Assembly (NCBI RefSeq): GCF_000237925.1
Contig: NW_017386020.1
Span: forward strand, 1,054,001 to 1,118,000
Direction of reading: 5' to 3'
DNA length: 64,000 bases
Source of the DNA: Schistosoma mansoni
Lineage: Eukaryota; Platyhelminthes; Trematoda; Strigeidida; Schistosomatidae
Each line of letters starts with the position of its first letter. The first letter of the stretch is position 1. Both the position numbers and the translations under genes were made by a program. The notes beneath the pieces are model-generated. The model was given only the letters and a program-made list of their open reading frames with translations. It was not told the DNA's origin and made no database searches. Shown piece after piece: positions 23,290-35,200 of this stretch.

Positions 23290-25740
23290 TCTTCTAATTA
23301 AATGAAACAAATTTAAATTTCATGTAATATTTAGATATTAACAATTTATCTCAAAATGTATTTAATTGGATCTTACCAACAAACAGCATTCAATGAAATA
23401 AGCTTGCAAACCTACAAATTGTCCTTTTTAGAAAAGAACATCATTCATTTTCATTGAAATGGTTTTCGATTGGTTAAAAAAAGAACTATTCTCCTAAAAT
23501 GTCTCACCAGATGTAGACAGTAGAAGCTGTAGTCAGAATGCCACGATTGTTTAGAAATGTCACGGAATAAATTTTGATTTAGGGTTATAGATGACATATA
23601 GTGGTCTCAGTGGAATTATCTATATACGTACTGATATCCAGGTGAATGTGGTTGATGAAAACATGAATGGTATGAAATATATCTACTGAATCCTACTGCT
23701 AGCATCTATCAAGTAACGATAAGATTGTATTGTAAATTTAATACACTCAGGTTGAAGGCAACGTCTTTTTGTTTTCGCTCAAGTTCTAAACATAATACTA
23801 GATAGTATTTATTACATCGAAAACTCCATGATTGTACCCTTTCATAATACATTAACTGTTAAGGATTGATATAAAATGTCCGTCGTGTCATCATTTAATT
23901 AAAATAACATACTATAAAGTGGTAATTACACCAAACCTCCACTCCTATTGATATGGAATCTGTATTAAATGCCAATCATTAAGAACTCATTACCTTTATC
24001 TCTGTTCACAATGAACTCTTCAGAAAACCGTGCTATCAGTTATACCATTCTGTGTCATAGTCATGCTTAACATAATCACGGTTTTCATATGTATAGTTAC
24101 TATTTCGTCATCTCTTAACGGTATGTAACCAAACTTTAGATGTATTTAGAAAACTAGGTGAAATCATTTGCAGAAACATTTTCGATTCTACAAAAGACCC
24201 AGAAATAATCTGATCTACTTTTGAATGAATGAGTTTCTACATGAAAACTCAATGATTTTAACATTAAAAACGGATTGAAATTCCTTAAAATCTCATTAAC
24301 CACTTTAGATCACCATACACCCGTGAGCTTCATTACTGTTTAGACAAAAGTTTCCTGATTTAGAGGCTTATTTGTTTATTAATCAATGAAGGCCACTTTT
24401 CGAAGTTATTACTAAAGGGTATTTCCATAAATCTTATATTTTTATTAACTTGCGTTTACCTACTTAAAAGTAGTTCACAAAACATAACCACATTTTCTAT
24501 TGCTAATGAGTTCCATTTTTGTCATCTGAATCGTTTTTTTTATTCCAACCATACTAATTGATAAAAATGAGGAGATTTGTTGATATCTTAAGCATATCAG
24601 CTTTTATTGTATTGATAGTAAATGTGCGAGAGTGTCCTTCAAAGAAAATTAACAGGAAACTGCAAACCTTGATTTTAGGCTGATTGACACTAATCACCAG
24701 GGCGTAGCTCTAGTCTTGAATGAGAGAATTCTTTACTAAAAATTCCAAGATCTTTTAATGCATGTCATGACCGATTATATTCTTCGAACGATGCAGCTAA
24801 GATTCTGGTAGACTATGATTACACTAATTCGTAATGGATGGTGAGGATTCTAATCTCCAAATGCTCAGAAAAGCCTTCAGTATGAAACTTCAGTCCTCGA
24901 ACTTCTAGTAGTTATCTTTTGCTAACTGACATGGTATGACGGGACATTGAATCACTTAGTTTATTGATCTCACCTGAAACACAATTCATAGGATTAAATT
25001 AGTAATTATCAAGAATCTAATAACGTACCAGCAGCTACTATTCACCGATTTATTAGTTTATTCATCATATACTTAATTTTATTTACAGCTTATCAAATTA
25101 TATAATATTCAATCACCTTCAGTAAACAACACTGCTCAAAGAAATCGTCTTTATTCCCTGTGAACCTTGAATAAGAAAACTTGAAAAATATTTTTTGAAT
25201 GAGGAAGTGTAAAGATTTTGGTGATAACGTTTCCAACTGTAAAGCCGAGTGATGTCAATCTATCAGCATCTTCGAGATTATAGGCGCCATTTGCTGATGT
25301 TTGCCAATTTACATGAAACTACTATCCACGGTTTCACACCAATTAGATCCAATCAGCTAATGTCAATGATCAAAATTCCCCAAAGTTCAAGATACTATCT
25401 CATGTAAAATCATTAACGTACAACGTCAATAGGTCTTACACTAAACATTTAGTTGGTATGACACATGATTCTCCATGATTCTATTTTACCTATCGTAAAT
25501 CGGCGATATAAAAACCTTTAATTAATTAATAATAAATATATTTCTGTTATGTTCCAATGAGTAGAAAAGTTGTATTTCTGAGGTTTTGTGACTTAATATA
25601 AGCCACTTCTTCAGAGCAAATTAATAACCGAATTAAATTAAGTTTAAATAGTACAAAGAACATAATGCAGAATATGTTTGGTACAATAAAAATCATAATA
25701 ACTCTGAATACGTCAATATCAAGTTATTTTTGGTCAAGGT
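23290..25740. other. Intergenic, nothing recognised
   Basis: About 2.4 kb of AT-rich sequence on which I see no coding, repeat or structural signal. Confidence 0.5.
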
Positions 25741-25749
25741 GAATTTGTA

Positions 25750-26960
25750 TGACCTGTCACCGTATTAATTTTTGAGCCAGAAGGTGAGTATGAAAAATAT
25801 ATACATTTGTAATATTAAGTAGCGGGGTTGAAACTGTATGTGCGTGTGTAGATTGTGTGGAAAATAAATAAGGCCAAATGTGGTTACTTGGATAAACAGC
25901 CCAGTTTGGATGCATGTTCAGTACTTCTTTCCTATTAAGGGCAGAGGTATTTAGCATTAATCGAAACGCTTCGGTTACTCGCCTCTCTTTATAGTTGGAA
26001 AAGCCTTTCTGAATTATTTTGATATTTTTAAAATATCAGTTTGGTGATTATTGAAAATAGCATGTACTGCTGATTTTACTTGCAAATTTTCCAATCCTAC
26101 AGGAATTTTAGGTCTTTTTGTGTAACTTGCGTGTTCCTTAGCATGTGTAGAGATTTCACGGGGAAGGCTCTCCAATGTAGAACGCATCACCATCGACAGG
26201 ACCTAATCTAAATAAAGCAATTTCTTAAAGTGTTGGCCGTCTTATGAAAGACTTTAATTTTGTAAGTATCCAAGATCCATTGTCATTCTTTTGTCATACC
26301 TTGGCTGTAAAGTAAAACCACAAGACCAAAAGGACAGTTTTACTCTAATATGTTTTTAATAATATTCTTAGGAAAATCACTAAATCTTAGGGTGTTCATT
26401 ATACTTTCCTTTACTTTTAGCTTCTCTTGTTCTGAGGTAATGATCTTGATTGCTCTTCTGAAGAAATTCAGGGCTAATGAAATTTTCTCACTGAATGGAT
26501 GTGCAGAATTAAAACCAATATACCGATTTGAATGTGTTGGTTTTCAGTATATGGTTAGAGTTGGAATTCCATTAGAATTCATTTTAACTAAACAGTCTAA
26601 GAAAAGTAGTTCACTATGTTCATCTTCCTTTTTGAAAGTGAATTTGATGTGTTCTGATAGCGTGTTTATGTGTTTGGAGAAATTTCCAAGAATAGTATTT
26701 TTAATAATAACAGATGTGTCATCTACATAACTGAGCCAGATTAGTGGTCTGATATCACTGACAAAAATCAGCGACTAAATAGGGACATAAATAAATTAGC
26801 GACAGTCAGAGACACTGGGGATCCCATGGTTACTCCATACTTTTGTTGATATAAAGTCCTTTTAAAGGTGAAAATTGTTGAATTCAAGCACAGTTTGAGC
26901 AGTATCATGATTGAATATTGAGTCGTTTACCATGGTCCAGTAAAGAGGTTCGCCTTGACC
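25750..26960 (-). mobile_element. Penelope-like element remnant (RT and GIY-YIG regions)
   Basis: Minus-strand translation shows reverse-transcriptase features of Penelope-like elements: KYGVTMGSPVSLTVANLFM, the catalytic YVDDTS at about 26725, and FLDCLVKMNSNGIPTLTIY followed by KPTHSNRYIG. Further 3' is YIGE with a SREI/STRAKEH-type context, the GIY-YIG endonuclease region. The element is broken and 5'-incomplete. S. mansoni carries the related Perere-10 group. No LTRs or capsid genes are seen. Confidence 0.8.
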
Positions 26961-28480
26961 CTCCGTAAGTCTAGAAGATCATATGAAGAAAAGCTTGTCA
27001 AGGAATCTATGCTTATACTCGTACATAAACCAAAGGACTTAGAGAAGAGGCAGCATCCTAGCATTATGAGGAGACAGTAATACTACATCCTCATTGGCGG
27101 ACGATTAGGGTTAAGCCCAGGTATTCTCAAATTACATTGTCAATGTATATACCGTAGAGATACCCTCCCTTTCCGTTCATGCGAAATTCCCCCATATAAA
27201 CTTAGGACACTGTGACTATTAAAAAAGTCGATGTCATCGATTTGCTCAATAGGCTCGATGAAACGAAACCAAGGTTACTAAAAGAACTAGCCACTTTAAT
27301 CACAAATCCTTTAAGAATATATTTGAATCTACCTGTAACTAAAGGTAGATTACCAAAAGACTGGAAGAATACCATACTAAGTTCTATCTCCAAAACGTGT
27401 ATGAGACAAATATGAGAACTATTGACCCATAAGCTCAGTCAGCTTGGTTGTTAAAATCTTAGAAAAGATTATTTGGAAGGCATCGTTTAAGTATGTCTTG
27501 CAATCTTATTAGCAGCCCGTAAAAGTTGGTGCTCTCTTTAAGATCAGAATTCACTTTTAGATGTCGCATACATTGACTTCAGTAAGGCTTTTAACAAAGT
27601 TCCCCACAACCGGCTGTTATATAAGTTCAGTAATATAGGGATTGGATGAAGTTTATTAATGTGAATGTCTAGCTGGGAAACGGTGCTTAGCGGAGTGCCT
27701 CAAAGCACAGTTTTTTTATGTGAGGGGGCAGTCTTGTTCCTTCTGTATGGAAATGACCTTCTTAATCTCTTATTGTCATAGGTTTTGTTATATATTGACT
27801 ATATCAAGATGTAGAGAGCGATGAAAAATGAAAATGATTGTTCATGATGATTGATTGTTCAAAATGATCTGGAGAAATTATCTGAATGGTTTAGAATTTG
27901 TTAATTGCCGACAAATGCTTCCAAGTGCATTATGATGTGTTTTCATGACCAAAGTACAGATAAATAGACAGTGAATAACACTGAACTACCTGTTGTCTAA
28001 ACACACAATGAACAAGTAATCGTCGTTAGTAAGGACTTGAAAATTACTGTACAATGCCGTGCGACAGCCATCAAAGGTATTAGGAACCTCTATTCAATAC
28101 ATTCAGTCTTCAGCCATGTCGATGCTAAAACATTTTTGATTTTGCATATAGTATTTGTTAAACCTAAGGTCAAGTGTTGCATACTAGCGACTAGCCCATG
28201 TCTAAAAATGACAGTGATTTGTAGGAAAAGGCTCAAAGAAACGCGACCAATCTGATTACCGGGATAGCAAAGCTTCCGTATGATGACAGGCTGGCTAAAA
28301 TAAATCTATTTTCATTGACATATAGAAGAAGCAAGGGCGACTTGACTACAGTCTTAAAATCCTTAGTGATAAATTTGAATATTATGTGCCCCCATTTTTC
28401 TTGTCTTCCAAAACTAGAAATTCATGAGAACACTTCAAAAATGTTTACAAATCCATGACAAATTAATTGTCAGCTGACTA
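26961..28480 (+). mobile_element. CR1-like LINE remnant (reverse transcriptase)
   Basis: Plus-strand pieces of a non-LTR reverse transcriptase: RRSYEEKLVKES near 26975, LLKELATLITNPLRIYLNLP from about 27272 and LPKDWKNTI from 27350, AYIDFSKAFNKVPHNRLLY near 27570, SGVPQS near 27690, and a 3' part with IAKLPYDDRLAKINLFSLTY and RRSKGDLTTVLKS. Frames shift and stop repeatedly, so it is an old copy. It abuts the Penelope-like remnant head to head. Confidence 0.8.
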
Positions 28481-29126
28481 TCGACTTTCCATTGAATCAT
28501 CAACAAATGAAATTTACTACCTCAACACGAGACTGAAGCTCTGTATTCCGGCGCTTCGAAAAGAAAGTTGAATCTACTGAGAGACCGTTATTGCCAGGAC
28601 TAACACAGACCACGCAGCCTCCTGCCCTCTCCAAACGGAGAATGAAACTGATTGTATACCTTGATTTCACCATATTACTCAGGTAATGTGACAACATCAT
28701 ATAACTTACATATGGCAAGTAGAAATTCATGTATACTGTGACGTTTATTTGTTTCCTGGTTTTTCTTGAGGCTTAAATACTCACATGAAAGTATAGTCTT
28801 TTGGTTGGCTTTCTTGGTGTTTTAACTGATGGACTATGGATAAGTGAGTTTCCCATCGGTAAACGATCATTGCTAAACACTGTTTGTAGACACAGTAACA
28901 TTATACACTAGTTAAACCCACTATATTTAGTTTATTCAAGGCTAAGAGACCGAAAAAAAATTATAGTATCAATATATCTGAATAAGGGTTAGAACTAATC
29001 ATCATCTAGGTTAAGACATATTAAAAGTCTACTGGGATTTTCAAATTACCTACATTATTTGTCAGAATAAATTAAATTTCATACTGACAGCTTTTAACAT
29101 ATTGTATAAACATATCTCAGCAGAAA

Positions 29127-29510
29127 TACTTACTTACTTACACCTGTTACACCCAATGGAGCATAGGCCGCTGACCAGCATTCTCCAACCCACTCTGTCC
29201 TGGGCCTTCCTTTCTAATTCTATTCAACCTTTGTTCATTCTTCTCATGTCTGTCTCCATTTCTCGAAGTAATGTGTTCTTTGGTCTTCCTCTTTTCCTTT
29301 GGCCTTCAGGGCTCCATGTGAGGGCTTGTCTTGTGACGTAGTTGGGTGATTTTCTGAATGTGTGTCCTATCCACTTCCAGAGCTTCTTCCTGATTTCTTT
29401 CTCCACTGAAATCTGGTTTGTTCTCTCCCACAGTAGAATGTTGCTGATAGTGTCTGGCCAACGGATCTGAAGTATCTTGCATAGACAACTGTTAATAAAC
29501 ACTGTATCTT
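29127..29510 (-). mobile_element. RTE (SR2-like) LINE 3' end
   Basis: The minus-strand frame reads [36 protein letters not shown] and [20 protein letters not shown], the conserved C-terminal part of schistosome RTE/SR2 polyproteins. It ends at (TAAG)n. Short 3' truncated pieces also occur at 12125 and about 4420. Confidence 0.85.
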
Positions 29511-29579
29511 CTCAGCAGAAATACTCGAAAATAAACTAGTCCTCTGAAATTTTAAACACTTTAAGTAACCTGAGTAAAA

Positions 29580-29770
29580 TATTACAATGAATTTACAACT
29601 GATTGATCACTTGGTGATGATCAATGTCATGCATATCAGATCATTCTTGGTTAAGATCGAATTCTATCGACCAAGTTGTAATGTGGCCACTAGTTTAGGT
29701 GACTCAACATTGTGTGTACTATGTTGAAATAATATGGTGGTTGTACATAATCATCAGGAAACCGTAGACC
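29580..29770 (-). repeat. Repeat G copy
   Basis: Shares AATTCTATCGACCAAGTTG and TGTAATGTGGCCAC in inverted order with 49680-49835, and more weakly with 41040-41165. Short dispersed repeat of unknown type. Confidence 0.55.
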
Positions 29771-30190
29771 TAGGTTTCATGCAACTTGGCACTTGTCAGC
29801 AAATTGTACTCTTAATCTTGAAGGAACTAATGCTCTCTGACAGATTCGATCCCAGCTTCACAGTCAGAGACATTTCCTTCTATAATTATTGATTTTCATG
29901 TAAACTATTCAATATTCAATAATCTGTCATTCATTGAGTAATTTTAGATTTACCATTTATATTAATTATTTATTTTTGTATCACATGTATATACACAATC
30001 GAATACATTGACTGGTAATAATTTACAATTATATTTTGGAACAAATTTATCATTCTATATTATTCGTTTCATTGAAACCTTATTTGTGAATATAGTTACT
30101 ATGGTTACAACAAAGGTGGTAGTATATTAAATATATTTTTTTTTAAAAATAGTAAACAAATGAAAATTTATTGCTACTCCTATCTACAGT

Positions 30191-30218
30191 TTATTATTAT
30201 TATTATTATTATTATTGT
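30191..30218 (+). repeat. (ATT)n microsatellite
   Basis: Nine or so uninterrupted ATT units. Similar short runs lie at 1810, 15318, 34450 and 37998. Confidence 0.9.
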
Positions 30219-30776
30219 AAATTTGGCCTGTCCATTCACTATCTAACTGAGTTCAAATTACCACAAAGGATATTTTTTATAAATCGAGTACTAAGTGTAG
30301 GAGGGTGGGTGTCTGAGTAACAATATACATATAAATGACAGCATAGAAATGAACTAAAAATAAGGTAAATATAGTCTGAGATTTCCTTTTTTTTGTAATT
30401 ATTTAAAGGGTAACTATTAAAATTTATTCAGTTTCATTTTTTCTTTTCAGAAAGACTTCCTTATGGGCGTCATCATTTTCACATGATGATGATGATAATA
30501 ATAATAATAATAATGAAATAATAACTGACATGAGACCAGAAGTTCATCCGTTTTGTTTGGTATAATCTATTTGAATGAATGAGTTAACTTCATTCGTGTA
30601 TTTAACCTTAATTGAAGTGTTAATACTGATTTCTCAATTGTTTTTTTCTAATTTAAACTGTTTAACTGTTTACTCTGAATGAATTGTAAAGATAATTTTA
30701 AGTATTAAGTAATGATATTACTTATTTGTGGTTTTAATGTGTAGCAACATAATGAATATTCATTGTATATATATTG

Positions 30777-31315
30777 TATGCCCCCAAATGCCCTGGTACG
30801 GTCGAGAGTGAGGAGAGTCCGCTCTTCCTCTCGAAATGCTCTCACATGGCCAGCGAATATATAGCCTCTGCCAGGGAAGTCCTACTCACTGCCTTCTCGC
30901 ACCAGGGGTGTTGTTCACAAAAGTGAGAGGACGAAAAGCGAATGTCCGGCGCTTTAACCGGGTTGGTGGATATGAAGGATCCACCTAGGGGAGTTGGAAA
31001 ACCCTCATTCCAAACCAATGGTGCACATGGGCTCCAGTATCCTGAAGGAACGAATGGCGTATGAACCAATCGTTGGTCACCGGCTACCATGGGACTGCAT
31101 CTCCTTACGATGCTCCACTGCCTTGTGGATCAGACCTTTAGGTCAAAGGCTTGGGGTGTGGCCCTTTAAGAAAACCACCTGCTTCAGTCTGGACACCTGG
31201 GTAGTATCACAGCCCTCACACAAATCAAATGAGATTTGTGAGGCGCATATATATCTGGTGCTTTTTTGTAACAATATTTATGTGTTTAAATAAATAAAAT
31301 ATATATTGTATCTAC
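30777..31315 (+). repeat. Repeat C copy
   Basis: From TGCCCCCAAATGCCCTGG to an AT-rich end GTGTTTAAATAAATAAAA. Six copies in the window. The tail suggests retroposition. An open frame containing MAYEPIV-like and PWDCISLRCST peptides recurs in several copies, but the copies lie in both orientations and in introns. Confidence 0.8.
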
Positions 31316-31324
31316 GTGTTTATA

Positions 31325-31628
31325 TGTTGATGTAACTATCGTAACCAATGGTTGGAGACTCTGGTTGACATGGCTCAGAATCAATCACAACGGCGTAGGT
31401 GTATACACTCTTTATCTTCCCTTAAACTATGAGATTAAAATTGCTTCATATCTATCTTCCTTCCGGTATTATATCCTTATATACAACCTTTCTTTTATAT
31501 ATTACCACCATCAAATTAACTACTTCAATGAATTCGGTATTCATCTTGTTGTGCTAATGAGGTATGGCAACTTGAACCGATGCATAAATGTGCCTGGTCC
31601 TATGTTGCAGCTGACTAACTGATTGATA
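31325..31628 (+). repeat. Repeat H copy with tetranucleotide tail
   Basis: Inverted homologue of 63160-63500: CCAATGGTTGGAGACTCTGG, CTATGAGATTAAAATT, AGGTATGGCAACTTGAAC, ending GACTAACTGATTGAT. A retroposon-like structure without visible coding. Confidence 0.65.
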
Positions 31629-31721
31629 TGTTGATGAGTGCTCAGGTGTGTGCACTCACTCTTCGATTAAAATGAATATTCGATTTCCGTTAAAAACAAT
31701 CATAATTTACGTATTATTTAT

Positions 31722-31852
31722 CAATAGATAGATAGATAGTGTGGATAGATAGGTAGAGAGTATGGATAGATAGATAAGTAGAGAGTGTAGATAGACAGAT
31801 AGACAGGTAGACAGATAGTGTGAACAGATAGATAGATAGACACAGTATGTAT
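31722..31852 (+). repeat. GATA/GACA tetranucleotide repeat
   Basis: About 130 bases of interrupted GATA with GACA and GTAGA/GTGTG variants. Upstream of calmodulin-like exon 1. Confidence 0.9.
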
Positions 31853-32179
31853 AATTGCCCATTATGATTTAAAAATGAATTAACCAATCAAATTCATCAA
31901 TTTACAATATTCCAAAAAGAAACTAAAGAAAACTCCCACGCATAACTGTCGATACAGACGCACATTTGATATTTTTGAAATTAATTTTATTCTAACTCAC
32001 TTTTACATTGAATATCTCATCTCTAATGTAAATAATTCATCACCACGATCATCATCATCATAAGTCATTACTGAAGAAGCTAATTTAAAAAAAGTGCGAA
32101 ACTAGTAACAAAAAAAAACGAAAAAAAATATCAATGTAAGAATCATTTTACCAATTATGTTTTATTTTTATTACAACAG

Positions 32180-32242
32180 ATGAGTAGCCCAAGAGAAAGT
32201 AAAACGAATATGGAAACTAGTGAAGATGATGAACAATTAATG
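32180..32242 (+). CDS. Calmodulin-like gene, exon 1 (residues 1-21)
   Basis: The ATG at 32180 follows directly on an acceptor (TTACAACAG), so the start codon is the first codon of a spliced exon. Donor GTAAGT at 32243. It encodes the charged tail MSSPRESKTNMETSEDDEQL plus M. Either a 5' UTR exon lies upstream or a spliced leader is added here. Confidence 0.75.
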
Positions 32243-35200
32243 GTAAGTAATAAACAAAATTTTTTATTTTTTTCAGTGATTTATATTATTTATAAATATT
32301 ATCTTAATTTTCATTTATTTATTTAAACGCATAAATATTAGTACAAAGGGGCACCAGGTATATATGCACCACACAAATCTTATTTGATTTATGTAAGAGC
32401 TATGATACTGCCCGTGTGCCCAGATAGAAGCAGGTGGTTTTCTTAGAGGGCCACATTCCAAGCCTTTGACCTAAAGATCTGATCCACAAAGCAGTGAAGC
32501 AACGTAAAGAGATGCAGTCCTATGGTAGTCGGTGACCGAAAATTGGTTTCTTCAAGATACTGAAACCAATGTACACCACTGGTTTGGAATAAGAGTTTTC
32601 CAACTCCCCTAGGTGAACCCTCCGTGCCCACCAACCCGGTCCAAGCACAGGACATTAGCTTTTCGTCCTCTCAATTTCTTAAACAACATCTTGGCCACGA
32701 GAAGGTAGTCAGTAGGACTTCCCTGACAGAGCCTATATACGCGTGGCCATGTGAGAGCATTTGGAGAGAGAGAGAGAGAGCGGACTCTCCCCACTGTCGA
32801 CCATACCAGGGCATTTGGGGGCTATCTTAATGTTAATTTAATTTAAAGTGTTTTCGTTTTTCTAATTAAGTTTATTGAATATTATGTAATCAAACTAGAA
32901 GTTCACAAATATCGTTGAATTTGTAATTATTTTTATCATGAACTGATATTAGTGTGAAAACTGCTACAAATTATCCATATGGACGTTGTAGAGACTAATA
33001 AATTTTGTTTTGAAATTATGGACTACTTCAAGTTAGACAATCATTGGAAATATCAAAAGGGGTTTTGTGGATATTATAGTAATTTCAATAGTTGACATCA
33101 TGAGTCAATTGAAGTCAATCGAATCTCACGAGGCGGGATCGTGAATGTGCACTACTGAGGAGTCCCACAATAGGACGAAACGGCCGTCCAGTGCTTCCAG
33201 GTTTTCCATGGTGATCTAGCTTCAATTGACTCTTGATCTCAACTATTGAAATCATTGGAAACTTTGAAGCACTGGACAATTGTTTGATCCTAGTATTGGA
33301 TTCATGCTGGACTGAATGTGCTTTGTCTAGTTCGAGATGGAGGGTTTGCGAATGCATACTACTAAAGAATCCCTTACTGAGATGAAACAACTTTCTTTTG
33401 TGCTTAAGTTTGTAATGTTTGTGATCTGAATCAAAACCACAAATTAATTAAAACAGTTGATTAATGAAACACAATTTACCATCATATGAGCTGTGTTTTG
33501 ACTTCAGTTAGTTGGAGATAGTCGACAGAAAATCTTTAACCAATGTTCCGTGCTATTCCGCACTCATCAGGAAGTTAAATCTGCAATGTTGGAGGAACTG
33601 GTATACCTCGGAGGGTTAGAACCCCTTATCACCATCCTTTGCAGTTTGAGAGTAACCTGAGGATACCTTGGCCCTATAGGAGAACAGTTGAGGCCCAAAA
33701 ATTTCAGTAGTAACGTCGCGAATTATGAAGCTATGTGACATGAGTTTATTTCCTACAGAAAACATCACTTCCCACAACGTTACAAATTTACTTTACCGTC
33801 AGGCGTAAACTAGCATGAAACCCGGGTTTGAAGTTTCCTGCTGACTTCCTTCGATTATCTAACATCTCAAGATAGACAATTTTATCAAGGTGATAAATAA
33901 CAAAATTGCTTTTTCTGATATCTTTCTCTGTTAATGACTAAGCTACTTTCAAACAAAATTTTGTGTGTATACACAAATTATACCTGTGAATCGAGTTTTG
34001 TTTCTAGCATCAGAAGATTATTAGACCTCTAAAAACGTATGGTGTCGAATGAACCGGTCGAATTAATAACCGAAGTTTTAACATCATTGTTATTAGTTGT
34101 AAAAGTAGATGTAGCAATGTAGTGAACGAGCACTCAGGTTCGGAAAGACCAATTATTTGTTTACCTCACAATTATACAGTGGTTTAGTAAAATGTGAAAA
34201 TCATACATTCAACAAATTATTTGCACATCTTTCAATTGTCCTTTACATCCTTCATGATTCTTGTAATTCTGTTTTTTTATCCTAATTCCTCTTTGTCTTC
34301 CTTTCTCTTCTCTTCAGTTCAATCTTCTCAATCTTTTTTTGAGAAGTATTCCACTTCTGATTTGTGTTACATACTACTTACATCTAACAACATATATTAC
34401 ATACACCACAGTAATAATAATACACTAATTAAACAATTAGTTACAATCTAATAATAATAATAATAATAATAATAATCTAAGTAACACTAGTGTAGTTAGT
34501 TATTATATCTTCTTTGAAACTGACACTTGCTACTTGTTGTAATTCGACGGAGATTGATACATCTCGTTGAAAGGGAGAAGATATGACTGTGGATGAAGAT
34601 TTTACTATATACTAACAAGAGATCAAAATTTATATCTTAGTACACGAAGTTATGTCATTTTCTTGACTGGTCAATAGTCGAGTTTGAATACTTTGAAATA
34701 GACAGTAGTTGGCATTGATCAATCGATAACTTGATATAATTATGTAATTTACAAAGTCAATAGGTTAAACTGCTTTACTAACGTAGCTAACCGAACTACT
34801 AAGTTATATATTTACTCTTTCCTAGCAAGTTAATTTGGTTGGGTACCTGAGCGTAGGATTTCTTGTTAGGAGGTCAGTCTAGAAAAATATACTGTCTACT
34901 CGTTTCATCCACGTGAATTCAATGCTCAAAAGTAACTTGATTCTTGTCAGGTATTACAGAGTTCCAGTTGAGTAGTTAAGACATTTTATTAAGTTTGTAT
35001 CTGAGTGAAATGATTGCTGACCCAGGTAACAATGAATGATGGTGATAATTATACATATTTTCACTCTATGTATACATTCTGTGGATTAATGAAGGTTGTA
35101 AGAGAGTAAGCAAACTAGATTTCGACTGATTTCAAAACGACAGATATATAAACACATTATTGGAGATGAAGTTTCAAAGAAAATTCATAATATTACTTAA

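Noticed and set aside
26350-26730. 126-codon plus-strand frame
   Set aside because: It is the shadow of the Penelope-like reverse transcriptase on the minus strand.
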